NCBI RefSeq assembly: GCF_963576675.1
Contig: NC_088918.1
Location: 43,495,501 to 43,559,500, forward strand
From: Euphorbia lathyris
Taxonomy: Eukaryota > Streptophyta > Magnoliopsida > Malpighiales > Euphorbiaceae
DNA length: 64,000 nucleotides
Direction: 5' to 3'
Shown here: positions 1 through 11,439 of the stretch, one piece after another
Position numbering within the stretch: the first letter of the stretch is position 1
How the letters are laid out: each line of letters begins with the position of its first letter
The notes under the pieces: generated by a model
The model's input: only the letters and a program-made list of their open reading frames with translations
Database searches by the model: none
Told to the model about the DNA's origin: nothing
Translations under genes and position numbers: made by a program

Positions 1-40
1 GGGTCGATCGTGGCATCGTGGGACCGAGAATCAGTCTTTT

Positions 41-415
41 GACTGATTCCCGCTGGGCGAGCCAGCTCACCCGAGCAGGCCCCTGAGGGCTTGCTCGGCG
101 AGCTTGCCTATAGAGGCCAGCTCGCCCGGGCAGGCCCCTGAGGGCCAGCTCGGCTAGCTGGCCTCCAAGGGCCAGCTCGGCCGAGCTGGCCCTTTAAGGG
201 CCTGCTCGACGGGCTGGCAGTGCCAGCTCGACGATCTGGCCCCAAAAAGGCCATTTCGACGAGCGGGAATGCCCATAACACTTTACGTTTCGGGACATCC
301 AGCAGTCGCGCAAGGTGTTCTGGGCATTCCCGCTCGTCGAAATGGCCTTTTCGGGGCCAGATCGGCGAGCTGGCACTGCCAGCCCGTCGAGCAGGCCCTT
401 AAGGGGCCAGCTAAC
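41..415. repeat. GC-rich array of short palindromic motifs inside the LTR
   Basis: Variants of GGCCAGCTCGGCNAGCTGGC and GGGCCTGCTCG recur about every 35-45 bases. Each is partly self-complementary, so the block can fold into several hairpins. It stands out sharply from the AT-rich surroundings. No coding function is suggested. Confidence 0.75.
194..402. repeat. About 209-bp imperfect palindrome
   Basis: The two strands read almost alike. Both translate into a peptide starting MPARRSGP and ending ALPARRAGP, which can only happen if the DNA is an inverted repeat centred near 298. The arms differ by scattered substitutions. A long hairpin is expected in RNA or single-stranded DNA. The matching ORFs are products of the symmetry, not genes. 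Confidence 0.85.
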
Positions 416-783
416 GCAACTTTCACCCGAACTTGTTCCTGTTTTAGCCTACACATGCACGAAAACTCCAAATAACATTAGTTTCGAGGCTAAATTGACC
501 CGTCAATCGCTCATTTTGAGTAAACACTCCGTTTGGTGCGACTTTTGGCGGATCAATTAGCTATAAAAGGTAATGGAAATTTAACGTACATGCTAATTTG
601 GCCATATTTGCCTAAAATAATCATAAAACGAGCCTAAACAACGAAAAGTAAATAGAACATATACAATTTCTAACTAACTCACACAAAAGCATATAAATGC
701 GAGAATTGCTCGCTTATTCATAAAATAACGCTAAAAACCGTCCTAAAACCGTACCCAAAGATAGGGGTTTTTTACCCCTATCA

Positions 784-915
784 CCCAGCACTTTCATATT
801 GCTCGCTACACATCATCTTCATTAACAGCTCCTGTATGTGTATTTCATATTGCTCACTACACATCATCTTCTTTAACAGCTCCTGTATGTGCATTTTTAT
901 CTTAGCGGCTGCAAT
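784..915 (-). pseudogene. C-terminal tail of the minus-strand gypsy gag/protease frame
   Basis: If the CACTA insertion at 916-4796 is removed, the minus-strand frame coming from 4797 continues through IAAAKIKMHIQELLKKMM and stops immediately before the LTR start. It contains a 17-residue in-frame duplication. No reverse transcriptase or integrase lies between protease and LTR, so the element was either non-autonomous or internally deleted. Continuity across the insertion was worked out by eye. Confidence 0.5.
792..893 (-). repeat. 51-bp tandem duplication, two copies
   Basis: Positions 792-842 and 843-893 are the same 51-bp unit with a few substitutions. On the minus strand it gives 17 codons reading roughly HIQELLKKMMCSEQYE twice. 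The length is a multiple of three, so the frame is kept. Confidence 0.85.
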
Positions 916-1801
916 CACTACGCCAAAACCCCTTTCAGACGATGGTTAAAAACCGTTGTCCCGCGAGATATAAATCTGTCACGGGGCTCGCTGCCGTCTG
1001 TTGCCCCTTCAGAGGACGGTTAGGTTCTGTCATGTGACGGTGCGACACATGACATTATCCTATCTGCGTACTATCATATTAATCTTTGTTACGATGCAGC
1101 CAATTTATTATTACCGTCACCTTTAATGTCATCACATGACATACTAATAATTAAAACCGTCAAGTTTACGTGTGGGAATTTGGTATATTCAATTTGCGAT
1201 GACAGTTCGTATAATAATTTCTGCCATCGTAGCTTGTTTTAGATGGCATATATCTTAATCAATCATGTCAAATGATGTATTTTTCAGATGACAGATTCGT
1301 TTATTTCAATGTCTTTTTATTGTTCTTTATATAATAATTTTTAAAATTAAAATGTCACTTTTTGCCTTCTTCTTCGTATGGATTTCTGGTTTTTACCTGA
1401 ATAATTAATACACTCGAATATGAACATGAAATTCTGTATAACAATGGTTTTAATTTTATTGGATACTAATACTCATAATCTGTTTACATTTAACATACAT
1501 TCCTGAATTAAAACTAAAAAAAAAAATAACCATTACATATCCAAATTCTGAAATAAATCGATCAATTCATGTATCCATATCTTGGAGTCATTATTAGGCC
1601 TATAATCCCAAAGTCTTGATATCTGCAAAACCCAATGCAGGTCTTAATATATAGCATCATTACACATAACCCTAACCGCACTAATTAAGACCCTTCCCCT
1701 TTCACGACCTTTCACTTAGCCACCACTATCATATCACTATAAATAACAAGCATATCACAATCGTTCAGTTTCCATTCAACCCAGAAAACTTACATTATAC
1801 A

Positions 1802-2527
1802 ATGGATCACCTTGCGCTTGTTCAACAATGGATAATTGCTGAGATGGAGAAACTGTACATTGAGAGCCCAGGGTGGCTTCTAGCCATCGATGGTATGTCA
1901 ATCCATATGTTGTTCTTCAACTCTTCCTGGTTTCTTCTATTTACTTGTAATGATTCTTCTTATATTGGATGATAACATGTCCTCTGGATGATAAATTCTT
2001 CAAATGGTCGATCAGAATAAAAGGCCCCCAATACACCCCATATGAAAGGGGTGTATTTGAAATCAGAATCAGCTACCCTCCGGATTTCCCAAACAGACCT
2101 CCAACAATAATATTAACTTATCTCCTTAAGATATATGAACCTACATGACATTGTATACATATACACTAATCAATGTCTCTTCTTATTCTCAGTTTCGCTT
2201 TCGAAATAAGGTTTATCATCCTAACGTGGCTCCTCAGGGGATGATTCATCTTCCCCGTCTCCTTACTCACCCTCCCTTTCCCATTGCCACAGTTGAGATA
2301 TGCCACCATTTATCTATTTCATTTGATAAACACTTAATCATGTTTGTGATCTAATTATTCTATGCATTTTGTAGCTTCTGTGGCACATATATGATCTACT
2401 ACTACAACCCCACATTAAGGCGCCATATCCTGGGCAAGAAGCAGTTGCTGAGCAATACCTCAGCATCAGGGAAGTGTATGGTGTGCTCGCTTGGAGATGG
2501 ACTGAGCAGTATGTAAGGTGGATATGA
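1802..2527 (+). pseudogene. Ubiquitin-conjugating enzyme (E2/UBC)-like gene copy carried by the CACTA element
   Basis: Four segments line up with a whole E2 fold. Exon 1 (from ATG 1802 to about 1891) is the N-terminal helix. Exon 2 (1987-2106) reads DDKFFKWSIRIKGPQYTPY and FPNRPPT. Exon 3 (2193-2291) holds the HPN motif as KVYHPNVAPQGMIHLPRL. Exon 4 (2375-2527) is the C-terminal helices, ending EQYVRWI and TGA. Together they give about 154 residues, the usual E2 length. In active E2s the sequence after HPN reads GxIC with the catalytic cysteine; here it is GMIH, so histidine replaces it. Intron 1 lacks a clear AG acceptor and intron 2 starts AT instead of GT, so correct splicing is doubtful. 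It could be a decayed capture or a catalytically dead UEV-like protein. The fold call is strong; function is unknown. Confidence 0.8.
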
Positions 2528-2782
2528 GGGTGTTCAGATCTCCTAAACTATCTTGACTAAGAGAAAGGAGAATCGAAAGGCAATGTGAGCTCCAAATGTG
2601 GTTCTCATTCCAATTCCAAATTTCCTTTCTCTAGTCAAAATAGTTAAGGAGCTTTGGACCTTCAATTACAACCGAAGGGCAACACTCATCCCCCCTTTTG
2701 TAATATAACATAGAGCTTTGCTATTCAGTTCGTATGTATATGTATATTCAAGCCATATCAAAAGACATCAGTTCGTATATAT

Positions 2783-3950
2783 ATGTATATTGACCCTTTT
2801 ACAATGTTCCTCCCACTTGGATTTTACTTGTTGAACAATGAACTTCGTAATGAGGTTTATGATGTTGTCACCATAAGGGACTCCCTTTATGTTGAATGCA
2901 TCATAAAACTATCACCATGCCGAATGCTTTTGTTTACGATAACAAGCCAAGTGAAAAGGAACATCGTAAGAGTATTCTCATATCACAATGAACATTCATA
3001 TTGTTAGACTATGCCTAATGATGCTACATGTCCAATGAACATTCATACACATACTCAATCAGTCTAGCTTCCTAAACAGAACATAAAACAAGCCAATATG
3101 TGCTTCATACACATACACATACTCAATCAGTCTAAGCAATATAGCTCGTAGGTATAAGAGTATTCCCATGAGTTCTAGCTTCCTAAACAGTTGTATAGCA
3201 ATGCACGTACCAATAAGTTCTAGCAATATAACTCACATTCATACCAATCACTTCATGCATTGTTAAGGTATTTAAGCAAGCAGTTAATAGCAATGCACAT
3301 ACATAACCATTTACAATGTTCCTCCCACTTGGATTGTACTCGTTGAAAAGTGAGCACGGTGATGAAGTTTGTGATGCTCTAACCACAAGTTCATAACTTA
3401 TGCTGATAGCATCGAAAACTCATCACCATTCCGAATGGTTTCAATCAGATAACAAGCCAAGTGGAAGGTACATTGTAAACCTATCTCAGCAGCATCACCC
3501 ACAACATCATACATATACTCATTGAGTTTTAGTTTCCTAAACAGAACATCAAACATACCCACAACATCATACACATACTCAGTCAGTTCTAGCTTCCTAA
3601 ACAAAACATCAAGCATAAACAAGCCAACATGCTTCATACACATACTCATTCAGATAACAAGCCAAGTGCAAGATATATTGTAAACCTATCTCAGTAGCAT
3701 CACCCACAACATTATACATATACTCATTGAGTTCTAGTTTCCTAAATAGAACATCAAACATAAACATGCTTCATACACATACTCAATCATTTCTAGCTTC
3801 CTAAACAGAACATCAAGCATAAACAAGCCAACATGCTCCATACACATACTCATTCAGATAACAAGCCAAGTGGAAGATATATTGTAAACCTATCTCAACA
3901 TCACCACCCACAACAACATCATACATGCAACCAATTAGTTCAAATCAACA
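2783..3950. repeat. Tandem and interspersed repeats inside the CACTA element
   Basis: Phrases such as CATACACATACTCAATCAG, TCTAGCTTCCTAAACAGAAC and GATAACAAGCCAAGTG return many times in the same order, with units of very roughly 100-250 bases. Several copies are truncated. ORFs read through this block are repeat products. The rest of the element interior, 3950-4540, shows nothing I recognise. Confidence 0.75.
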
Positions 3951-4540
3951 TAACAATAATATATACTCAATAAGTTAAAAAAATCTTCCCATATGCTAAA
4001 CGCAAGAACTGATTGACAATCTCTTTAGTCAGCCTTCACATGTAGCATTCTTACTATCCCTGCAAATATTATGTTCAAATAAAAAGAAATCAGAACATCT
4101 TCATCATCAAGCATTGTATTGCCCTAGGTTAAAAAAGATAAAGACCCAAGCTTTTCAGCAGTGAATCTAACAATGAATACAATAAAAGTAGTGTATTTAA
4201 GCGAGAGATCCAACCCTTTCAATGATAGGTCTGAAAATCAATAGATCCTTATTCCAGCTGCTGAAATTGACATACAAAAAAGTAAATCGGATGAGGAAAA
4301 GATAGAGTAAGGAATAATGAAAATCAATAGATACTTACCAGTACCGTGTTTCGAGCTCACTGATTGCATGTAGGAATCAACCATGGAGATAGAGAGAGAT
4401 GAGAGGGATGAAGATTGCGTAACCTAAAAAATGGGGTTTTGGGTGAGATACAGGGTTTATATATGAGCTGAAATTTCAGTTAAACCATCCAACGCCTAAA
4501 TTTGGTATATGGCCGCGTAAGTGAAATTTCATTTGCTGCT

Positions 4541-4796
4541 TTTTTTGTTTTCCTTATACAATGACAATCATTTATTGTAGGTGTCATCTGATGAGTAAGT
4601 GAATTTAACAAAAACACGCGTTTTCTTTGGATGACAGGATTCTATAATCGTAACGTCATCTAAGAATCGAGCGTATTTTTTATTTCTCCTTCAGATGACA
4701 TAGAGTTAAAATACTGTCACGAAAAATATTCAGATGACACGGAAACAAATGTATGTCATGTATCTTGTGTCATGTGAAAGGGAAAATGGTATAGTG
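4541..4796. repeat. Right subterminal repeats of the CACTA element
   Basis: Copies of CAGATGACA, GGATGACAG and their complements (TGTCATCTG) cluster in the last 250 bases, matching a similar cluster at about 1080-1310 near the left end. In En/Spm elements such motifs bind the transposase. Confidence 0.7.
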
Positions 4797-5440
4797 AATT
4801 ACCGCCTTTTGCTCTTTGGAGGATTTAATCATCGATCTCTTCGATGATTGGGGCGTCATCTAATGGTCTGCTGGTACTTGGCACGACTAGAGATCTTTCT
4901 TGCTTTAGAGCTCTCCTTTCTCCTTTGGGGACCATGAAACATTTTTCCGGCAAGCCAAATTTGTTCTACCCAATAAATCTGATTGGACCAAAATCTCTTC
5001 CATAGAACTTGGCATCTATAGCATTTGATGCTGCTACAAATGGTTTCTCGTCTGCCCAGACCACCTCTACCTCATTTCCTTTCCAAAACAACAAGAACTG
5101 ATGTAAAGATGATGGCACACATCAATTCGAATGTATCCAATCCCTTCCCAATAGAACCTGGTAATTGGTTGAGGAATCAACCACAAAGAAATCATACAGA
5201 TCTAATCTGGTCCCCACCTTTATTTCTAGAGGTAAAATGCCCAAGGACTTAGTGACTTCTCCATTAAAGGCTGACACCGTGACTTCGGTATCAATAAGAT
5301 ATTCTTTGCCCTTTCCCAAAGCTTGTACCATCTTCCATGGCATGATGTTCACAGTTGACCCATTGTCTATCAGTACCCTAGAAGTAGGTCTTCCATTGAG
5401 ATGTGCCTTGATATACAATGGTTTGTTATATTGAGTCATC
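4797..5440 (-). pseudogene. Gypsy retropepsin and start of the protease-RT linker
   Basis: The minus-strand frame 5439-5122 contains an aspartic protease core, VLIDNGSTVNIMP, where DNGS stands in the D(T/S)G active-site position, followed by ILPLEIKVG and ending VLLGRDWIHSN, as in plant Ty3/gypsy proteases. Further left the frame continues in pieces such as WADEKPFVAASNA, typical of the linker before reverse transcriptase, until the CACTA insertion. Stops and shifts break the frame, so no active polyprotein is made. The Tat/Ogre-like assignment is an inference. Confidence 0.72.
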
Positions 5441-7805
5441 TGGACAGAAGACTTTTTGAATACAACCTTCTTGGGGCCTCTGTTGGAAGAACCTAAATTG
5501 TGATTCTGCTACTAACCTTGGGCACTTCCTTTGGAATCTCCCAAGCCTCAAATTTCGCTGTCATCTCTTGTACCTCAGGCTCTTGAACAGTGTACTCTCT
5601 TCTCATGCTCTCTCCTTGGAAATACACGGGCAAAGTAAGTGATATTGTATTAATTAGGATTACAATATCACCTATTCCGATCTCCTTTAGCCCTGGGCTC
5701 TTTGTGCTTTGCGCTTTGGGTTTCCACACTTTCTCTCTTTTCCTCATCTTATACTTCTCAGCTAACCTTTTCCTCTGTAGTCTACATTTTTGGGTCCTGG
5801 TCAACTGTGCGGGGAACGTTTTGTGCTTGACGACCTGCCAATCCTTGCTTGGCTTTATCGGAGAAGGAACCACAAACCTAGGTTGGTTCCTAGTGAACTT
5901 AAGTTGTGGATCTTTCCCAATAGAGCCGTCATTCCTACTTCTACTTGGGAACTCCAACCTCTCATGAATGCTGATCCTCCTCTTTAGCACCCAACACTTG
6001 CTTTGGTTCAGACTAGATCTTGGTTTATACTAGTTTGCTCTTCGACCTCTTTCTGAACAACTCCTTCGGTTGTCCAAAACCTATTTAAGATCAAAAGAAG
6101 TCATGTTAACTAAAGTCGTAGATGGGAATGGATCTTCGTCTATGATCATGGGCTATTTCTTTTCTGGAAACTTCAGCACTCCCTTCTCAATACGATCCTG
6201 GATAAGGTTTTTGAAAGACCAGCAAGATCCCGTGGAATGAGTCCACGTATCATGGTATTTGCAGTAAGTCTTACCCTTTATTTCTTTTCTGGCAGACATT
6301 ATATAGTTTGGTAGGAAAGTGATGAATTTTTCCTTCACCAGGTGTTCGAAGATCTCCTCAATTTTGCCTACATCAAAAGTGTATTGGACTGCATTCTTTT
6401 TCAGATCAACTTCCTTGATATGTTTGAAATGGGCTAGGCACACCTTTGCCCCCTTGTTCAGCAACTCTGCCACGGCTACTTCTGCTTGCTGGCCTCCTAA
6501 AAGTAAGAGCCCATTGATGTTTTCTTCCGATAGTTGTCTTCTCTTAACAAGTCATCGTACTCCGACACTTTCTGGTCCAGCTTGCAGAAGTCTCTAAACT
6601 CCATTCCCTGGAACTTCTTGTGGAGTTCAATATCTAGGCCTCTTTGAGCCATTTTGACAAATTCATGTTTAGGAAGGAAAAATCGGCATCGGCTCCTCAA
6701 GCATTTGAATCGTGCGATATAATTATCAGCCATCTCTCCATTCCTCTATGAAATCCTAGACAGTTCTGCTACACATACCTCTGGCTCTGCATGATAAAAC
6801 TGAGTATGAAACTGTCTCTCTATGTCCTACCAGGTGAAAACTGAGTTACGAGGCAGTGATAAAAACCAGGTAAAAAGTCACACCGGTAAGGGAATTGGGG
6901 AACAACCTTAACTTGAAATAATCAAAGTTAAAAAGATTGGCCAGTTCCCCACATTGAATAGTGAACCTTGCACATGTTCCAGTGTGGATTGTCCTTCCTC
7001 TATAGAAAAAAAGCCTAAAGTCAGGAATATGATATCCTCTTGGGTAAGGATTCTCTCGATCGATGGCCACTGGATAAGGCTTATGAAACTCCGGCTTTCC
7101 CACCTGTCTGAGGTCAGGTCTATACAGCTCTTGAACCATGTCTCTTACTACATCCATATTCATGGTTGAATTACCTAGTTCTGATGAGTGCTGGATTGTA
7201 GACAAAAAGATCCACCACATGAACTGCTCCCTCCACCTCTAAACTTCATACCCTCGAGTCATGAACTGCTTCTTCCTTCAGGCGTAAAAATAAGAAGCAA
7301 CATGCATATTTTTGTGAGCCTGTAAATGTACAGCTGGTGTGACAGGTTGGTTAGATCTGGTACCAACATGACTTTGGCTCCCAGCATTGGTGCCTTTCAG
7401 GCTGCAATCTTCCCTTAATGATGGTATCTGGTACTTTTCAAGCTGTCCTATAGCCTCTTCTAACACAACTACATCATCATTCCCCTTTGCAGGAGAAAGA
7501 GCCATGATTGGCTCCGTTTGAACCATTATGGTTCCTGTTGAAGCCTTCGTCTTCCGATTCTGTGCGAAACCATCAGTGATCTGTCTAGATATGTTCTCTA
7601 ATGTTTTCTGCATATTATACAATGCACTAGCAATTGCCATTGAATTCTGTGCCTCGGGTATCTGCACGGAACTTTCTTTGGTTCGACTTGAGCGAGCATA
7701 TCCCATATTACCAGGCACTAAGTCTGCATCAACAGACGCATCAGAGTAAGACAAACAGTCTGCAGAATAAAACAAACAGTCTGTAGAAACAGACAAAAGT
7801 AGCAC
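5441..7805 (-). pseudogene. Gypsy gag remnant
   Basis: Minus-strand frames at 7805-7278, 7220-6846, 6733-6497, 6473-6153 and 5990-5493 together read as a plant Ty3/gypsy gag. The piece ADNYIARFKCLRSRC is gag core. YCKYHDTWTHSTGSCWSF is the cysteine/histidine nucleic-acid-binding region typical of this group. The 5990-5493 segment is the charged spacer before protease. Frameshifts and stops separate the pieces. Order on the minus strand (gag, then protease) fits one degenerate element with its 3' LTR at the left edge of the window. Confidence 0.68.
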
Positions 7806-8160
7806 AAGCAGACAAAGCTACTCATAAAAGGACAATATACAACTTTCTATGTGCCATTAAAGACACACGCACAACACTATTTGTTTAGATTTTATTACAT
7901 TAGCCTTGAAACTCCATATTCCTCCTTCCCCAAGCATCTACCTCATGTGACCTCTTTTTCTCTCTCCTGGTTTGACCTTTCTTGACTCTTTTAGAACAAG
8001 CAAAAGCATCGAAGAACAACCAGCACAGATAAGGCAAATTATAAGGCTTTATGAATAATAATTGGTTCACTTAAACTCTAAATCAGGCCTAAATCCTGTG
8101 ATTATATGGATATAATTTGCACTTATTAAACACCCCCAAAATAGACCTTGCTTGTTCTCA
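7806..8160 (-). mobile_element. Polypurine tract and start of a minus-strand Athila-type LTR, truncated
   Basis: On the minus strand, CTTGCTTGAGAACAAGCAAG is followed by a purine stretch TTTTGGGGGTG and then TGTTTAATAAGTGC. This arrangement is characteristic of the 3' end of plant Athila/gypsy elements, where the LTR starts at the TG. Only about 330 bases separate this LTR start from the gag frame of the next element on the left, so the LTR looks truncated at an unclear junction near 7.8 kb. Confidence 0.5.
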
Positions 8161-9889
8161 AGCAAGAATGAAACATAAGAAATGGTAGGGAAAAGAAATG
8201 ATTAGGCAGCAAGAAAGGTAAGATGGGTTTATTTCAAGTCTATAATCATAGAGCTATTAACAAAACAAAAAGGATCCCACATGTGTTAAGAGATGCTCAA
8301 TCCACCAAAGGATGCCAAATAGTCAAGCTTTGAAATCATGTGTTCGAAGTGGTTCTGCAAATATGATTGATTAAGTGCGATGAAATAAAGTCCTAGCCAG
8401 GTTAAACACAACACTCAGATCTTGGAATGCCTCACGAAGTGATTTATGCACTTTCTCTCAATGTGTTTAGGATCAAAATTAATCACTCAGTCAGCCATGT
8501 CATGAAATAATTAAGTGCCATATGCTGGCTAATCGGTCCATACTTTGCTACTTGTTTTTAGAATGTAACACTATCTGAAGGGCTTTTTATGGTGGTTTGG
8601 GTTTTTTTGTGCGATGGTTAAATTATTTTGCCAATATTTATTAAGAGTAGCTAAAATTTAGACATTTTGTCTTGAATTGGTGAGACTGCATAATAAATTA
8701 GAGTTAGACTTGTTTATTTTTAGATGGCTTTCTTTTCTGTTCTTTTCTTTCTAGCAGCATGGTTTTTGTTACTCACATATGGTTTTTCAGCAATTGGTTA
8801 TGGAAAAAGTGGATGTTTGAGGGGTTAGGTAAATTTGCCTTCATAATATAGATTCCATTCTTGAACGTGTAGCTTTGTTAGGATAGCCAAAGCAAGTTCT
8901 AGACCTAAGGACTCATACAAGCCCTCTAAAAAAACTTGAGCAATACATGGATTGCTAATTGTAGGCTTAAATGCTCATATTATTTTGGGTTCACGCATTC
9001 TAGATCTTGAGAGTACATGATTTAACACAGGCCACAACTAAGTTTCAAGCAAAACCGGGCTCAAGTTCTTTTAGTCAACCATCGAGTTTTTAATTTCTTT
9101 CTCAAACTAGGACTCATTGGAATCCTAAGGGGATTGAACTTAACTCAAACCTTAAGGGTGCCTTAAAATTCTCCTAAAAGCTCTCGATCTTTAGACCAAA
9201 CAATGGTGATAACATGCGGTGATAGGGGGTATGAGTATGTGTGGGAACAATGGAATAAATTTCTTAAGGACAAACAAAATCATAATTCCAAGGGATGGGG
9301 TCCAACTTCAGCGGACCCCAAAATAAGTGTGTAAGCCAAATATCAGTTTGTACGAAGGGGCCCAACTTTAGGGGACCCCCAAAATAAGGCTTTTACAATA
9401 TTTTCATATAAGCAAACAAAAAGATTTTTTAGGGGAGGTCCAAAAACATGGGACCCCCCAAAATAAGCATCACACAAGCATATAAAAAATATCATATGAA
9501 TATTGGGTGCTTAGCATGCAATAATATAATGAAAGTATATGCATTCATATACTAAGCCACCCCTAAAATGAAACAAGTAGTGTCCTTAATGCGTAACAAA
9601 AGATAAAGAATTTAATTACCATGTTCTGCTCAATCAATTAAAGAGAGAAGGGTTCAAAGACATTACCAGAAGAGAGTGAAAGAGGTCAGGCAGGAAAATC
9701 ATTTCATTTGTTAAGGGAGGGAAGAGAGTTGTTATCCTCCCTAGCCTTTTCAATTGTAAGCACATTTAAGGCAGGAGTTTGTTTGATTACCAGGTCAAAT
9801 GATGGGTTGTGACTGGAGCTCATCTACTGCTCAATGGGATGTGCAGCTTTTTCAGCCACCGGGAGTCTAACCTCAGCCAATTCTTTCTA
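8161..9889 (-). mobile_element. Non-coding 3' region of the Athila-type element
   Basis: This stretch lies between the Athila ORF remnant and the polypurine tract and has no frame I can support. Around 9290-9470 a motif of the type GGGGACCCCCAAAATAAG occurs three times about 65-90 bases apart. Otherwise I see nothing. Confidence 0.4.
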
Positions 9890-10870
9890 GTAATCATTGC
9901 ATAAAATCTCCAAGGCCCTGACTTGGCCATTTAATTTGCTAAGTTGCTCAAATACCTGTCTCATGGAGAGATCAGCTGCATCACTAGGCAGAGTTTCATC
10001 TGTGAATAGTCTTCTCTTTGGCTCGGGAGTTTCTACCGATGCTTTGCTCTTCCACATACTTTCCCTTATTTTCCTCTTGCCACTCTTTTCTTCTCTTGCT
10101 TCTTCTTTGGCTTCTTCGGTTATAAGGGCCCATGACTTCCCTTATTTGTGGCAAATGTCCAGTCTGCTCATGGAATTACAGTCGAAAAGCTCCATCTTCT
10201 CAACAACTATCAATATATGCAAGGATGGTTGAACATCCCCAACCCCCCTGGCCAGCTTCCTCAAATTGGCCCACATAGAATATAATTGGAGCTGCGCTGC
10301 TCCTGCCTAGCAAGGTGAAGTCCCAACTAGTGGCCAACATTGTCCCTTCTCTTGTTTACCATGCACCAAAGCACAAATAAATCGTTTGTTGGAACATTGC
10401 TCTGATTAAAGCGGCCAAACAGGGTTATTGCCAAGTACTTCTACAAAAATTGCATCTCGTGGGTTAGAATCTGGGCCGAATTTTAATCACTTGGGTTGTA
10501 TCCACTGGTATTGCTAATCTCTTGCCAAAAGGTCTCTAGCTGGAATTCAGATGAGATCTCAGTCAGACTTTCTCTATACTCTGGTGTGCCTATCTCTTTG
10601 GCATCAATCAGCCACAGGTAAGCGTTGAATGTGTTCAGTGTGAGGGAGATGTTGATACCCATGATGCGAAAACTGAACTTTTCTTTATATGCTGGATCTT
10701 TGATTTTTGCATTGAAAGCGAAAGTGGCAAGGAACTCTAGGGTTAGTTCCTTATACAATTCCTATATGCTTTCACACATTTTCAGTAAACCAACGTTTCT
10801 TCTCCTCCAGGCCTAATGTTCTCAAACTCGACCAGCAAATGCTTCTCATGGGTAAGAATCTCATGTCTTT
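9890..10870 (-). pseudogene. Athila-type ORF (position of the env-like gene)
   Basis: The minus-strand frame 10758-10483 begins MYKELTLEFLATFAFN and continues FRIMGINISLTLNTFNAYL, which matches the conserved core of the Athila ORF-1 family. Further left (about 10270-9890) the frame picks up as SMRQVFEQLSKLNGQVRALE, the coiled C-terminal part of such proteins. In Athila elements this ORF sits downstream of integrase, as it does here on the minus strand. Stops interrupt it. Its role is unknown even in intact elements. Confidence 0.62.
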
Positions 10871-11439
10871 TAGAGTCTTGTACCTTATCGCCTCAGATTC
10901 TACAAAAAAAAAAAATGTGGTAAGCCTGGTTGCGAGTTCACCCGATGTTTCTTTGGGTTCACTCTAATCCGAAATCTGGGTCACGACTTGCTTTGCCTTT
11001 GCACTTCTGGTTTTTCTGGCCATTTGCGATTCTGGGTTTTGAGAAAGAAGGGAGTTTATGTTTGGTGGGGGAAGAAGAACAGTGTTTGAATGAAGGAGGA
11101 GAATGGCGGTTCTTCTTCTAGGCTTAATAACTGCCTTTGGCTTTGGGAAAGTGAAGAGTCCAAAAAGGAGTGGGAAGCGTGTTTGTTAGATTTCCTTAGA
11201 AAGGAGATGTTGGCAGTTAATTTTACTTCCTCAAGGTGTCACATGTCGTTTCTCATAATGATGACAAATTATCCTTTGTGAGGACAATCTCTTTCTGTTG
11301 CACACTTAAAAATAAAATAAAGAAAGCTAATTAATAGTTAATGAAAAGGAAAGACATAAATAGAATTCAAACTTGTGCCTCAATTGGTGCTTGAGACGGG
11401 CACAGCCTGTCCGTCTGTTCTGTTAGGGGGGGGGGTGAT
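10871..11439. other. Spacer between Athila integrase and ORF remnants
   Basis: No convincing frame or repeat. A short A-run lies near 10905 and a G-run near 11427. It is probably degenerate element sequence. Confidence 0.4.

Larger units (their letters stand above)
1..783 (-). mobile_element. 3' LTR (partial) of a minus-strand Ty3/gypsy element
   Basis: Read on the minus strand, an LTR-like start TGATAGGGGTAAAAAACCCC lies at 783 and runs left past base 1, so only the 5' part of this LTR is in the window. It follows directly on a retroviral-type reading frame that ends just right of it, which is where the 3' LTR of a minus-strand element belongs. The first 415 bases are GC-rich and the rest is AT-rich. 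The second LTR was not found in the window, so the call rests on the junction and the TG start. Confidence 0.6.
916..4796. mobile_element. CACTA DNA transposon, 3.9 kb, non-autonomous
   Basis: The element begins CACTACGCCAAAA and ends GGTATAGTG, the inverted CACTA ends of the En/Spm superfamily. It is flanked by a 3-bp target duplication AAT (913-915 and 4797-4799), the size expected for this superfamily. Both subterminal regions carry many copies of a GATGACA-type motif in both orientations, the usual layout of transposase-binding sites. No transposase is seen. The inside holds an E2-like gene copy (1802-2527) and a block of tandem repeats (about 2783-3950). It is inserted in minus-strand gypsy coding sequence. 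Confidence 0.93.

Noticed and set aside
2783..3649. ORFs within the CACTA tandem repeats (plus 2783-3007, minus 3649-3398)
   Set aside because: They recur with the repeat units and show no recognisable domain.
5165..5967. Plus-strand ORFs opposite the gypsy protease and gag
   Set aside because: Shadows of the minus-strand retroelement frames, without homology.
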